This document shows positions 25,563 to 34,936 of a stretch of DNA of 64,000 nt, in pieces. The position numbers were made by a program, and so were the translations under genes. The notes under the pieces were generated by a model. The model did not search any database, was not told where the DNA came from, and worked only from the letters and a program-made list of their open reading frames with translations. The stretch covers positions 591,860-655,859 of the forward strand of contig JACRGD010000010.1 of assembly GCA_016212525.1 (NCBI GenBank), given 5' to 3'. The DNA is from Microcaldota archaeon. Lineage in GTDB: Archaea > Micrarchaeota > Micrarchaeia > Anstonellales > Bilamarchaeaceae. Positions within the stretch are counted from its first letter, which is position 1. Each line of letters opens with the position of its first letter.

Positions 25563-26606
25563 ATGCTCTCTGACTTTCCAGCGGACGATTTTGGCACAGA
25601 TATGGCAGAATTCACACTGATCCCGACTATCATGTTTGGAATTTTTGGTTTGATCGGCCTATTGATAGTGATTTTTGGAGTTAGTCTTTATCTTAAAAAG
25701 AAAAGGATCGGACATTGGAACATCATAACTGGAAAAGTAAAAGAAAGCAAACTAAAAGTTAGCAAAAGCAACGATAGTCATGACCGGCGACCAATGTATT
25801 GCCCCATAATCACTTATGAATACGAAGTCGGAGGAAAGAAATACGAGCACACAAACTCGGAATTCGGATCGGGCAACAAAAGCGAAGTAGACAACCTTCT
25901 TGAAAAATACAAAACAGGGAACGAAATCGAAATAAGAGTAAAACCAGACCATCCAGAAGAGTCTGCAATTGGAGAACTCTCTTCTCAACCAACACTTATT
26001 ATCGGCATCCTAATCGCAATGGGGCTGGTGTTCGTTGGGGCAGCAGTCCTTGGAGCCCTGATATTTGGGTCAGTTGGATCATTCGTAAACGGAAACGCAA
26101 CTGGACCTAACACAGACAATTTTGATTGGATCTTTAGAATTATTGGTCCGTTATTTGGAATTGTAGTTGGAGCGATCTTCGCTTGGGCAGGATATTATCT
26201 TTTGCAAAAGGACAGAAAAATAGAGACTCAGTGGAAACCAACAACCGGGCAGATAATCGAATCGGAAGTTGCAGAAAGACAAGAAGAGCGCAGAGACTCG
26301 GACTCGAGACGTCGCTGGACCCAAACAGTATATTCACCAGTAATAAGATACAAATATAGCATAGATGGCAAGGAATACGAAGGCGAAGATTCGGGTTATG
26401 GAACTAGCAACCCCCAGGAAGCGCAAGATATCGTAGCAACCAAAGAACCAGGAAAGTCAATAGAGGTATTTGTAAATCCCCAAAAACCCTCAGAGTCGGC
26501 GATCGTAGGCATCGCGGATTTTCAAAAAAACCTATTCGCTTATGTATTCATCGGGATAGGAATAGTTGCGATGCTCATAGCAGTCGTAATTTTCGTTCTG
26601 GGCTGA
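25563..26606 (+). CDS. DUF3592 membrane protein, tandem duplicated
   Basis: The 347-aa protein has two copies of one unit: a membrane helix pair, then a beta domain of about 80 residues containing P-[IV]-I-x-Y-x-Y-x-[VI]-x-G-K-x-Y and a closing P-x-x-P-x-E-S-A-I. Copies lie at about 15-125 and 170-310, and a last helix ends the chain. DUF3592 proteins are widespread membrane proteins of unknown role. The stop codon is the first base pair of a long inverted repeat (26605-26644). Confidence 0.85.
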   Translation: MLSDFPADDFGTDMAEFTLIPTIMFGIFGLIGLLIVIFGVSLYLKKKRIGHWNIITGKVKESKLKVSKSNDSHDRRPMYCPIITYEYEVGGKKYEHTNSEFGSGNKSEVDNLLEKYKTGNEIEIRVKPDHPEESAIGELSSQPTLIIGILIAMGLVFVGAAVLGALIFGSVGSFVNGNATGPNTDNFDWIFRIIGPLFGIVVGAIFAWAGYYLLQKDRKIETQWKPTTGQIIESEVAERQEERRDSDSRRRWTQTVYSPVIRYKYSIDGKEYEGEDSGYGTSNPQEAQDIVATKEPGKSIEVFVNPQKPSESAIVGIADFQKNLFAYVFIGIGIVAMLIAVVIFVLG

Positions 26607-26644
26607 CCCAGAACCAAACAGGTTGGAATCGGTCGATCTGGGTC
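26605..26644 (+). terminator. Branched inverted repeat between convergent genes
   Basis: GACCCAGA (26605-26612) pairs with TCTGGGTC (26637-26644). Inside are two smaller palindromes, CCAA-ACAGG-TTGG and ATCG-GT-CGAT, so RNA from either strand could form a three-way cloverleaf. It sits exactly in the gap between two convergent genes and could end transcription on both strands. There is no T-run. Confidence 0.45.
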
Positions 26645-26654
26645 ATCGAGCGAT

Positions 26655-28073
26655 TTAGGTCTGGAACGAATATGCCCATCGCATTGCTGCGAGTATCTTA
26701 TCATCGCGAACGGTTTTTTCAGCATCCCGAATCGGATTCAAAGAAACCACAGTATCGCGTTTCTTGAGGTACATCGCGCCCTCAATAAACATCCGATCCC
26801 AAGACTGCTCAAACGACTTTAGGAACTTGCCCCGTTGAGGAGTTTCCTTGGATTTGGCATAAATATTTGCCTTGACAAGAACCACAGGGCTGTATGCTTC
26901 GCTCACGAGGAGTTTTCCGCCGCCTCCGACACGGAAACACTCCGCACAGATTAAACGATACATGATCTCCGGATCGTCGTACTTACCAGTTTCGAAAACT
27001 TTATCCCTTAACTCGCCAGGAGTGAGCGAATAGTAGTCAGTAGTATCCAAAGATCGCTCAGCTTTCAAGACCCTGGAAGCTTCCAGGACCACCTCTTCTT
27101 CAATGATTCGTGGAGCAGGAAGAGTACATTGATCGATGAAGACATCCTTTGCCCGAACGATTTGATCATACAGAGTGTCCTGAAGACTTAGTACAGCCTC
27201 GGAATACTTGGCCAACCAGGATTCAATACGGCGATAATCAGAACGCGTTCCATGTGTTTTGATTTCACCAGTTCCAAGGGCAACCAGGCCCGAAAGGGCG
27301 TCGAGGCAAGTTCCAATAGTTGTGGCAATGGCCTCTGGAATGCTAGGCTTCTTTGGACCTTCAAGGGCTAAATCCAGGCAGGTTTGAAATTCCAGAGCAG
27401 CATTTGCAACAGCACACGCCTGCCTAAACTGAACCAGCTCGCGTGAGTTTTGTACTTCAAGCAGATACTCAATTGCCGCAAGAGTTGCACCAGCACGTTC
27501 GTAAACTGCCAGACCAGAACCATCAAAATCATCGGCTTTAAATTTAGCCATAGAATAACTTGTCCTAAAAGACAGAAGCAAAGACTCGACTTTTGTCAAA
27601 ACAAGATTAGAGGTATCAGCTACAAGAGCAGCATTACGGTAATACCGAAGCTTACTTCGCTCAGCATCAAGATCAATCGAGACATTCGGATCGCCATCCA
27701 GACGATCCACAAAGGCAAGAAACGAAGTCTTGCGTTCTGCTGCAGAACGACATTTGGAAGCATCAATTGCCTTAACCAGACCAGAAAGTTCGCCATAGGT
27801 TAAAAGTCCAAGATCCATAGAATCGCCAAGATATGTTCTGGCGATCTTCTTCAGACGCAATACTTCTTTTGATTGGGACTGTTCTTGTGAATCTCTAAGA
27901 GTAAGAAAAACTACAGATGGAATTTTTTCGATTCCTAGTTCGGTTAGTTTTGGTCGATCGACCGCCACGGGAGGGTGTTCAAGCACCTTTTTTCGTCGGG
28001 AGCGTGCAGGCACAGCGACAGCTGGATCTACAGGTGGATGATGAGGAGTAACTTTAATCTTTCTAGTGGTCAT
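26655..28073 (-). CDS. Unknown helical protein (472 aa)
   Basis: The frame opens at 28154, but the ATG at 28073 (MTTRKIKV) gives a better start; the longer N-terminus looks random. The protein is soluble and mostly helical, with a Pro/Arg head (H-H-P-P-V-D-P, R-S-R-R-K-K). The region 150-330 is rich in L, A, E and S, like helical bundles. No family is recognised. The C-terminus is conserved-looking, with W-D-R-M-F-I-E-G-A-M-Y-L. The gene converges with the DUF3592 gene. Confidence 0.62.
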   Translation of the reverse strand: MTTRKIKVTPHHPPVDPAVAVPARSRRKKVLEHPPVAVDRPKLTELGIEKIPSVVFLTLRDSQEQSQSKEVLRLKKIARTYLGDSMDLGLLTYGELSGLVKAIDASKCRSAAERKTSFLAFVDRLDGDPNVSIDLDAERSKLRYYRNAALVADTSNLVLTKVESLLLSFRTSYSMAKFKADDFDGSGLAVYERAGATLAAIEYLLEVQNSRELVQFRQACAVANAALEFQTCLDLALEGPKKPSIPEAIATTIGTCLDALSGLVALGTGEIKTHGTRSDYRRIESWLAKYSEAVLSLQDTLYDQIVRAKDVFIDQCTLPAPRIIEEEVVLEASRVLKAERSLDTTDYYSLTPGELRDKVFETGKYDDPEIMYRLICAECFRVGGGGKLLVSEAYSPVVLVKANIYAKSKETPQRGKFLKSFEQSWDRMFIEGAMYLKKRDTVVSLNPIRDAEKTVRDDKILAAMRWAYSFQT

Positions 28074-28196
28074 AAATAAACTATTGTGGATCCTCCTTTT
28101 AAATACATCTGAACCCGAATTACGACAACCAAAACCTACCCCTATGGCACCCATTGAAGGAATGATAAGACAAAGAGAATAATAAATAGAGTAAGA

Positions 28197-29186
28197 TTAC
28201 TTCTTGAGCTTCATTGCCAACCTAACATGTTTTGCAATCCCAGCAGCATCCAACTCGTATTTTGCAAGCAAAGCAAGACCAGGACCGGATTCGCAGAATC
28301 GGTTATAGACACCGTGACGATAAAGCAGGCAGGGCTGTTCAGAGCAGAGAACTTCAGCAATGGCAGAACCGAGGCCACCATCGATCTGGTGCTCCTCAAC
28401 CGAAACCAGGAGACCGCATTTCTTTGCATATTTTACGATTGTCGCACGATCTATCGGTTTTATAGTGTGGCAATCAATCACCGCTGCATCAATGCCTTCA
28501 CTCTTGAGCGCCGCTGCGGCTTTTAGAGACTCGTAGACGGAAATACCACAGGCAAAAATCGCGACATCTTTCCCGTCTCGATATACATTTGCCTTTCCTA
28601 TTTCAAAAGGAGTATCTTTAGTAGTAAAAACAGGAGCTTTTTCCCGTGCAGTTCGAATGTAGACCGGACCTGGATGTGCTGCTGCGGCAAGAGTGGCCTT
28701 CCGGGTTTCTTCAGCATCAGAGGGGGCCAGAACGATCATGTTTGGAAGAGACCGCATGAGCGCAATGTCTTCGAGTGCCTGGTGTGATGCACCATCTTCG
28801 CCAACAGTCAGACCAGTATGCGATGCATGAACCTTGACAGGAAGATTATTGTAGCAAACTGAAACGCGAATCTGATCCCAATTTCTGCCTGGAGAGAAAA
28901 CCCCGTAGGCAGAGATGAAAGAAGTTTTGCCACAGGCGGCAATTCCAGCAGCAACGCCTGCGAGATTCTGCTCGGCAACACCAATCTGTACAAAGCGTTT
29001 GGGGAATTTTTCTGCGAACCAGTGCGTTCTTGTAGATTCAGAAACATCCGCAGTAAGAACCCAGACGTTCGGATCCTTCTCGCCCAATTCCACAAGGGCT
29101 TTTCCAAAGCCATCTCTGCTAGGCTTGGATTCGGTTGGCGCAAGTAAATCAGGAATCAGTTTCATATCAGTTTTAGAATCAGTCAT
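28197..29186 (-). CDS. Transketolase, C-terminal subunit
   Basis: The Pyr plus C-terminal half of transketolase is encoded separately from the TPP-binding half (29191-30048), as in many archaea and some bacteria. Key features are G-V-A-E-Q-N-L (the TPP-activating Glu), S-A-Y-G-V-F and H-x-G-L-T-V-G-E-D-G-A-S-H-Q. I took the ATG at 29186 because GGAGGAAGGGTGA lies just upstream; the longer frame runs into the partner gene. Together the subunits move two-carbon units between sugar phosphates. The stop of the partner is four bases before this start. Confidence 0.93.
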   Translation of the reverse strand: MTDSKTDMKLIPDLLAPTESKPSRDGFGKALVELGEKDPNVWVLTADVSESTRTHWFAEKFPKRFVQIGVAEQNLAGVAAGIAACGKTSFISAYGVFSPGRNWDQIRVSVCYNNLPVKVHASHTGLTVGEDGASHQALEDIALMRSLPNMIVLAPSDAEETRKATLAAAAHPGPVYIRTAREKAPVFTTKDTPFEIGKANVYRDGKDVAIFACGISVYESLKAAAALKSEGIDAAVIDCHTIKPIDRATIVKYAKKCGLLVSVEEHQIDGGLGSAIAEVLCSEQPCLLYRHGVYNRFCESGPGLALLAKYELDAAGIAKHVRLAMKLKK

Positions 29187-29190
29187 AAGT

Positions 29191-30048
29191 TCACCCTTCC
29201 TCCTCAATAACTTTGCGCTGGTTTTCCAGCTCGGCGATAGCCAGTTCAGCCTGTTCTTTCGAAGGAGGTTTTCCGTGCCATTCAAAGAGATGCTCCATAA
29301 ATGGAACACACTTGCCGGGAATAGTATGCGCAATAATGACAGTAGGACGATCAAAAACCGCCTTGCTCATTTCGCAGGCGTCGATAACCTTTTTGAGGTT
29401 GTGCCCATCGACTTCGATAACATTCCAGCCAAACGCCCGATATTTATCGGCGAAGGGCTCAAGTGGAAGGACGTCTTCAGTATATCCGTCTATCTGAATA
29501 TTATTTCGATCAACGATCACTGTGAGATTGCCTAGTTTGTATTTGGTCGCGAGCATCATGGCTTCCCATACCTGGCCCTCGTTGTGCTCACCATCGCCTA
29601 GAACAGCATAGACACGCCATCTTTTGCGCTCGTTCTTGGCAACTAGTGCCATGCCAACGGCAAACGAGAATCCCTGACCTAGAGGCCCAGACGAATTTTC
29701 GATTCCGGCAACAGTACCCAAATGAGGATGGCCCTGCAAATGAGATCCGAGCTTTCGAAGAGTCATCAATTCTTTTTTATCAAAATAGCCTGCATTTGCA
29801 AGAGAAGAATAGAGAACAGGGCATACATGGCCATTTGAAAGAATCAGGCGGTCTCGCTCTGCCCACTGGGGATTTTGGGGATCGTGCTTGAGGATGTTGA
29901 AATAGAGGGCAGCAAAAATATCTGCAAGACCAATGGAGCCGGCAGAGTGCCCGCTTTTTGCTTCATAGAGCATGCGGACGATGTCCTGCCTAATCGTATT
30001 TGCCATAAGTTTGAGCACTCTTAGATCCGAAACTTTTTTCATAACCAT
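29191..30048 (-). CDS. Transketolase, N-terminal subunit
   Basis: The 285-aa TPP/Mg2+-binding half shows S-G-H-S-A-G-S, H-x-Q-G-H-P and the TPP motif G-D-G-E-H-N-E-G-Q-x-W-E-A. It pairs with the subunit encoded immediately downstream. It follows rpe by three bases, so rpe, tktN and tktC form one operon for the non-oxidative pentose-phosphate pathway, giving ribose-5-P for prs and ribulose-5-P for ribB. Two ATGs (30048 and 30042) are possible starts. Confidence 0.94.
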   Translation of the reverse strand: MVMKKVSDLRVLKLMANTIRQDIVRMLYEAKSGHSAGSIGLADIFAALYFNILKHDPQNPQWAERDRLILSNGHVCPVLYSSLANAGYFDKKELMTLRKLGSHLQGHPHLGTVAGIENSSGPLGQGFSFAVGMALVAKNERKRWRVYAVLGDGEHNEGQVWEAMMLATKYKLGNLTVIVDRNNIQIDGYTEDVLPLEPFADKYRAFGWNVIEVDGHNLKKVIDACEMSKAVFDRPTVIIAHTIPGKCVPFMEHLFEWHGKPPSKEQAELAIAELENQRKVIEEEG

Positions 30049-30051
30049 AAT

Positions 30052-30714
30052 TTAACCCCCAGCATCCCCGATAGCGCGTTTCTTTAGAGCGACAATATTT
30101 GAACCGATGTCCGTACCGGAAAAAATGGCACTTGCCGCAGCCAAATAATTCGCACCATTTTGATAAGCATGATGAATTGTTTCGAGATTGACCCCACCAT
30201 CGACCTCTATAGTAAGTTTGGGGAATTTGGAACGCAACAGCCGAAGCCGGGACTCCATCGCATAAATATACTTCTGGCCTGAAAAGCCAGGATTCACAGT
30301 CATAATCAGAACTTCAGATACGCGTGGAATGAAAGGAAGGAGAGACTCGATCGGAGTAGGAGGATTAATTGCAAGTCCCATCTGGCCTCCTTGTTTTTTG
30401 ATTAGAGACTCGATTCGATCGAATTCTTCCTTATTAGGAATAGTTTCAATATGGACCAGATGAATGTGGGGTCCGGGAAAATGTTTGATCCAGTTGATCG
30501 GATCATTAACCATCCAGTGAAATTCGTATTGAAGAGGAGGTAAATCAGTGAGATCGGAGAGACCAACGGTTTTGTTAGGAACGAAAAAACCATCCATGAT
30601 ATCGAGTTGGATGAGGTTTACATAAGAAGAAACAGAGTTGATTTTAGACAGCAAGTCAGAGCGAGTTTTAGATAGAATGGCTGGTATGACCTCTACTTGC
30701 ACAAAAACACCCAC
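30052..30714 (-). CDS. rpe: Ribulose-phosphate 3-epimerase
   Basis: The 220-aa TIM barrel has L-D-I-M-D-G-x-F-V-P-N (residues 34-44), M-T-V-N-P-G-F-S-G-Q and the phosphate-binding E-V-D-G-G-V-N. It interconverts ribulose-5-P and xylulose-5-P. The start at 30714 is GTG; an internal GTG a few codons later is another choice, because the conserved part begins at VIPAILSK. It is the first gene of the operon with the transketolase subunits. Confidence 0.93.
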   Translation of the reverse strand: MGVFVQVEVIPAILSKTRSDLLSKINSVSSYVNLIQLDIMDGFFVPNKTVGLSDLTDLPPLQYEFHWMVNDPINWIKHFPGPHIHLVHIETIPNKEEFDRIESLIKKQGGQMGLAINPPTPIESLLPFIPRVSEVLIMTVNPGFSGQKYIYAMESRLRLLRSKFPKLTIEVDGGVNLETIHHAYQNGANYLAAASAIFSGTDIGSNIVALKKRAIGDAGG

Positions 30715-30789
30715 AGTTGCGGTTCGCTAGAAAACGAGCTTGGCCCGTAGTAAAAGAATGATAAAAAGAGTATAAAAAGAGATAGGAAA

Positions 30790-30978
30790 CTACGATGAGG
30801 GAAGAGGAGGAATATCATCAGATGGCAGACTCGGAGCATCAGAACGAGTCGCATTCGAAGAGGAAACAGGAACAGTGGTTTTTAGCAGATTTTTCTCTGC
30901 GATTGCTTTATCGATGTTGATACATCCCAAAAACAAAAGACAGAAGAGGATCAGAATCAAAGCAACGGGCCTATTCAT
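30790..30978 (-). CDS. Small lipoprotein-like protein (62 aa)
   Basis: A hydrophobic N-terminus ends in L-F-L-G-C (C19), a lipobox, followed by a short polar segment and a Pro/Ser tail (L-P-S-S-D-D-I-P-P-L-P-S-S). The Pro/Ser tail resembles the end of the protein encoded upstream (G-S-M-P-P-L-P-P-S). It is probably the last gene of the 605-aa surface protein operon. Its function is unknown. Confidence 0.6.
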   Translation of the reverse strand: MNRPVALILILFCLLFLGCINIDKAIAEKNLLKTTVPVSSSNATRSDAPSLPSDDIPPLPSS

Positions 30979-31015
30979 TTTGATACCTCAGTTTAGAAGT
31001 AAATAAAAGAAAAAA

Positions 31016-32833
31016 TTAAGATGGAGGGAGAGGAGGCATACTTCCACTACCTAGATGGCATTCGCGCTCAACTTTGACAAAGTAACCATGTCCGGTTTCA
31101 AGACTTGATGCCTTGACCCATTTGTTGTTCGAAGCATCAAAACTCCAAGGACCACTTGAAGAAGCGCAGGTTCCCTTAACTTCCTGCCATGAGGAAGATT
31201 CTGAAGCGGCACCGACCATATTCCAACCGGCAGATAATTTTTTACCCTCAAGATCAGAGATCTTGGAATTGACATCACCCGTCAGAACAAGCTCACATCC
31301 ACTTGAAACCCTTAGCCAGAAACCATCCCCATCGAGAGTTGAATGACTACCAACCGAAAGATCCACAGTCTTATATCCGTTCGATGAGGCATCATAACGA
31401 TAAGCAATCGAATTCCCGCAAGTATTCTGGGTTACTTTGAAAGCGGAAAACGGCGAGGAAAGAAGATTCCAGCCTGAAACAAGTGCCAAAGTCACATCTG
31501 AAGCCGGAGGTGCTGGAGGTGGATTTTTTGCCACACATTTACCCCCAGAACAGGAATAGGTATCTGGACAGACAGTTGTTTGAACAACCCAGTTTTTACC
31601 CACACATGCATAAGTAACGGCAGTTTGGTCCGAGCAATAAGAAGGCAATTTAGAAGTCTTCCCGTTTGTCACATAGACGATACCATTATTGCCATCCGAA
31701 GCACACGAATCACTTGCATCGTGGATGCAGGTATTGTCATCGCAACGAGTTCCTGCATAACAAGTGAAACCATTGCAAGAATCATCGTCAGCCTTAGTAG
31801 AAGATTTGGATACAACACACGCACCATCATTGCAGGAATAACCAGAAGGGCACTGAACCCGCTCATGCTTATAAGCATATTTTGGATCGCCACTTATACA
31901 CACCAGCTTTTCCACATACGCACCATTTTCCATTCGCTGACCGTTTGAATCGACGCAATAATCAGAAACGGTTTGAACTCCCCAATCAGGAGTAGATACA
32001 CTCAATGTTCCCTTAACATGGATATCATTGCCACCTTCAGTATATTTGCAGGTTGGAGAAGACGATTCGGGTTTTTGAACACATTGACCGTCCTGGCACA
32101 TCATTCCAGAACTGCAGGAAGTAGTCCAGGTTGTCCTACGAGTTCCATTACAACCAAAATCCACAAGAGCTTCTGAATTTAAACAATGTTTGGAATCCGT
32201 ACTTTTTGCACCATCACGGAACGAAGTTACACTACCATCAGCATTAACAGTACATGAATCTGATTTAGATGCTGGTCGTACTACACATGCACCATCAGAA
32301 CATGAGAAACCGCCAGGACAGCTAACTTGGATGTCTTCTACCGTGTTGTTTTGAGTGCAATAATACTCATGAAGCTTTCCTTCAACGCACGAATCAGAGG
32401 CAGTGAAGGAAAGAGTACCTTCTGACGAATCGGAATAGAGAGTAATTGTTCCTTTTGCATAATCATAGTTACCCCCATCCGAATCCTTACATAAGGGAGT
32501 TTTTGTCTCTTCTGATGCCGCCTTCACACAGGCACCATCTCTACAGGTGAAACCAGTACCGCAGGTAATATCAGTTCCCGCAGGAAGATTCACCAAACAA
32601 TAATGTTCAACAACGGTTTTTGAGTCCCGACAGAAATCAGGAGTTAAAACAGTTGTTGAAAAGCCAGCAGTATTGTAAGTATAATTAATACGCCCATGAA
32701 CACCTGTTGTGAGACCGCCATCGGAATCAGAACAAGACAGATAAATAGTTGTATTGGGAGCAGGAGCCGCAAAAACAACGTTTCCGCCCAATAAAAGGAC
32801 GAACGCGAGAATCATAAACAAAAGGTTTTTCAT
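31016..32833 (-). CDS. Cys-rich repeat surface protein (605 aa)
   Basis: A signal peptide (hydrophobic to A23) is followed by about six repeats of 55-70 residues. The pattern is C-x-D-S-D-G-G ... S-D-x-C-v-d ... Y-x-C ... C-P-x-G-Y-x-C-x-x-G-A-C-V, so most cysteines can pair. The last 170 residues are a different beta domain (L-V-S-G-W-N-L-L-S-S-P, then G-F-W-L-R-V-S-S-G-C) of the kind often found at the end of secreted archaeal and bacterial proteins. Such Cys-repeat proteins are common in DPANN archaea and thought to be cell-surface. It is the first gene of an operon with the small lipoprotein. GAGGTG lies eight bases before the ATG. Confidence 0.88.
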   Translation of the reverse strand: MKNLLFMILAFVLLLGGNVVFAAPAPNTTIYLSCSDSDGGLTTGVHGRINYTYNTAGFSTTVLTPDFCRDSKTVVEHYCLVNLPAGTDITCGTGFTCRDGACVKAASEETKTPLCKDSDGGNYDYAKGTITLYSDSSEGTLSFTASDSCVEGKLHEYYCTQNNTVEDIQVSCPGGFSCSDGACVVRPASKSDSCTVNADGSVTSFRDGAKSTDSKHCLNSEALVDFGCNGTRRTTWTTSCSSGMMCQDGQCVQKPESSSPTCKYTEGGNDIHVKGTLSVSTPDWGVQTVSDYCVDSNGQRMENGAYVEKLVCISGDPKYAYKHERVQCPSGYSCNDGACVVSKSSTKADDDSCNGFTCYAGTRCDDNTCIHDASDSCASDGNNGIVYVTNGKTSKLPSYCSDQTAVTYACVGKNWVVQTTVCPDTYSCSGGKCVAKNPPPAPPASDVTLALVSGWNLLSSPFSAFKVTQNTCGNSIAYRYDASSNGYKTVDLSVGSHSTLDGDGFWLRVSSGCELVLTGDVNSKISDLEGKKLSAGWNMVGAASESSSWQEVKGTCASSSGPWSFDASNNKWVKASSLETGHGYFVKVERECHLGSGSMPPLPPS

Positions 32834-32888
32834 TTTTCATACACCTCAGATCATAAAGATCTTTGTAGCAAGCAGTTGGAAGCCGGTC

Positions 32889-32900
32889 TTTATATAGAAA
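32889..32900 (-). promoter_or_regulatory. TATA box of the surface-protein operon
   Basis: On the minus strand TTTCTATATAAA is centred about 60 bases upstream of the ATG at 32833, giving a leader of about 35 bases with a GAGGTG ribosome site. Two direct 11-bp repeats (32918-32939) lie just upstream of it. Confidence 0.6.
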
Positions 32901-32917
32901 GTTTTTAGTAAGAAAAA

Positions 32918-32939
32918 CTAAAGTATTTCTAAAGTATTT
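32918..32939. repeat. Direct repeat CTAAAGTATTT x2 upstream of the surface operon promoter
   Basis: Two perfect tandem copies (32918-32928 and 32929-32939) stand between the minus-strand TATA box and the start of the divergent regulator gene at 33005. The position suits an operator of the regulator or another DNA-binding protein. AT content makes chance possible. Confidence 0.45.
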
Positions 32940-33004
32940 CGAGGATGGAATCTTGTGATTTCAAAAGAACGAAACAATAAAAACCCAGTTAGCGATAAAA
33001 AAAC

Positions 33005-33802
33005 GTGCGAAATTTAGTATTGATACTTATTTTAACTGCCACGATTCATGCAGCGACACTTTCGGGAGACATATACAGCGCAGAAGGTAGTTTGAAACTA
33101 AATAACACCATAATTAAGATCGAAGGCCCGATCAGCACTCAGACAATGGCAAATGAGAAATATACACTAGAACTACCAGAGGGAACATATGACCTAACTG
33201 CAACACACTACAAGCAAGGAAAGATCGACTACATAGCAAAGGAGCACGTTCGAGTAAATCAGAGCCAGACCAAATTCGATCTCGTACTCATACCATATGA
33301 ACTTTACTCACTTACACCACAGGCCGACCCAGACCTCACAAAATTGACCCGTCAGAATCAAACAACAAACACAAATCAGACGAATTCGAATCCAGAGCCC
33401 AAAAATAACGAACAGAACCAAACGGGGATCGTGCTGGTTTTGGGAGTATTTGGGATATTAGCGATCGCCGCACTGGGGTTGTTTTTTGTTTCAAAGAATC
33501 GAAACCGGACAAAAAGCCCAGAATCACAAGAATCAGAACACACAATCAGGATAGATGAAGATTATGTTCCAGATAGAGAAGCCAGGGAAGTACTCAAGAG
33601 GATTAACGATAATGAAGGCCGGATATATCAGAAGGAATTACGAGACTCCCTTAATTGGTCTGAGGCCAAGATGAGCATTACGATTGCAGAGCTCGAAAAG
33701 GGGGGATGTGTAAAGAGAATTCGCAAGGGGAGAGACAATCTGCTAAAAGTCACGAGCAATGAAGGTAGGTCGGGAAACCAGTCCACAATCCAAAAAAATT
33801 AA
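33005..33802 (+). CDS. Membrane-anchored winged-helix regulator with extracellular beta domain
   Basis: Order in 265 aa: signal/anchor (1-17), extracellular beta domain (about 18-98) resembling a carboxypeptidase-regulatory-like fold, an N/T/Q linker, membrane helix (141-162), and a cytosolic winged helix (about 188-250) with D-R-E-A-R-E-V-L-K-R-I and L-N-W-S-E-A-K-M-S-I. One-component membrane transcription factors of this topology are common in archaea. The start is GTG. It is divergent from the Cys-repeat surface operon and could sense the envelope and control it. Its stop overlaps ribD's stop by three bases on the other strand. Confidence 0.78.
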   Translation: MRNLVLILILTATIHAATLSGDIYSAEGSLKLNNTIIKIEGPISTQTMANEKYTLELPEGTYDLTATHYKQGKIDYIAKEHVRVNQSQTKFDLVLIPYELYSLTPQADPDLTKLTRQNQTTNTNQTNSNPEPKNNEQNQTGIVLVLGVFGILAIAALGLFFVSKNRNRTKSPESQESEHTIRIDEDYVPDREAREVLKRINDNEGRIYQKELRDSLNWSEAKMSITIAELEKGGCVKRIRKGRDNLLKVTSNEGRSGNQSTIQKN

Positions 33803-34905
33803 GACCTCAGAATAGTCCCATGAATCAAAAGATCAGGACCAACTTTTCGATAAGTAATTGAATGCAAACGGGGCGACTCACAAACATTAGCCAAACCCAA
33901 TCCACCCAAGGGAGATTTGGCAGTTTTTCCACCAATGAGTTTTGGACAGATGAAGAAATAGAATTCATCAATCAAATTCGCATCGAAAAATTCACCGGCA
34001 AGAGTGCTCCCGCCCTCGAGTAAAAGAGATTTAAGACCCATGGCAGAGAGGGAAGTTAGAAGTAAGCGAAGATCGACTTTTTTACCAGGAAAAACCAGAG
34101 TGCGTAGATTTGGAGAAGAGTACAGCTTCAGCTTAGCCCGACTAGACGCACACGTAACAAGAATAGTTTTACCATCAGGATTCTGAAATACATTACTCTT
34201 TGGAGAAGTCGAAAGAGAACCGTCAATTATGACACGGATAGGATCTTTGCCAGAAGGAATACGGGAAGTAAGTCGGGGATTATCAGCAATCACAGTCCCC
34301 GCACCCACAAGTATTGCATCACATCTGGAGCGAAGATGATGAACCATCAATCGAGATTTTTCTGAAGAAATCCATTTCGAATCGTTCTCGCGAGTGGCGA
34401 TCTTGCCATCTAAACTCATAGCCATCTTTAGAATAACCCGTGGAGGTATTTTGAGCATCCTTAGATAGGTAGAATTGATTTTTTCACATTCTTTTTGAGA
34501 GAGTGGGCCCGCGACGCTTACGCCTTTTGAACGCAAAAAAACAGCTCCGGAAACAAGTGAATTTGGATCTTTCATACCGAACACGACACGATCAATCCCA
34601 GATTTGAGAATCGCGTCAGTGCACGGAGGCGTACGCTTAAGAGTGTGAGAGCACGGCTCGAGCGAGACATATAGAGTGGCACCTTTGAGTAATTTGGAAT
34701 TGCCATTAGAAATTGCGTCGGTAATGGCTTCGATTTCAGCATGCGGGGTGCCGGGGCCGTGATGATGGCCAGAGCCAAGAATAAGATCATCCTTAACAAT
34801 TAACGCGCCAACGCGAGGATTGGGTGAGGGGTCAGGACCCTTAGAAAGAGAGATTGCAAGATCGAGATATTTTTTATCAAGTTTTTTTTGGTTTTTAAAA
34901 GACAC
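33799..34905 (-). CDS. ribD: Bifunctional deaminase/reductase RibD
   Basis: The chain joins a cytidine-deaminase-like domain with H-A-E (zinc ligand and Glu) and P-C-S-H-T-L-K-R-T-P-P-C (two zinc Cys) to a reductase domain starting V-I-L-K-M-A-M-S-L-D-G-K-I-A-T. It makes 5-amino-6-ribitylaminouracil 5'-phosphate from the RibA product. No ATG fits: the ATG at 34995 lies in the end of the preceding gene and its 30-residue extension is not family-like. I chose GTG at 34905, just before K-N-Q-K-K-L-D-K-K-Y-L-D-L-A. The other rib genes lie 4 kb away behind two unrelated genes. Confidence 0.9.
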   Translation of the reverse strand: MSFKNQKKLDKKYLDLAISLSKGPDPSPNPRVGALIVKDDLILGSGHHHGPGTPHAEIEAITDAISNGNSKLLKGATLYVSLEPCSHTLKRTPPCTDAILKSGIDRVVFGMKDPNSLVSGAVFLRSKGVSVAGPLSQKECEKINSTYLRMLKIPPRVILKMAMSLDGKIATRENDSKWISSEKSRLMVHHLRSRCDAILVGAGTVIADNPRLTSRIPSGKDPIRVIIDGSLSTSPKSNVFQNPDGKTILVTCASSRAKLKLYSSPNLRTLVFPGKKVDLRLLLTSLSAMGLKSLLLEGGSTLAGEFFDANLIDEFYFFICPKLIGGKTAKSPLGGLGLANVCESPRLHSITYRKVGPDLLIHGTILRS

Positions 34906-34936
34906 AAGAAAAGAAGAAAGGGGAAAAATAAAAAGA

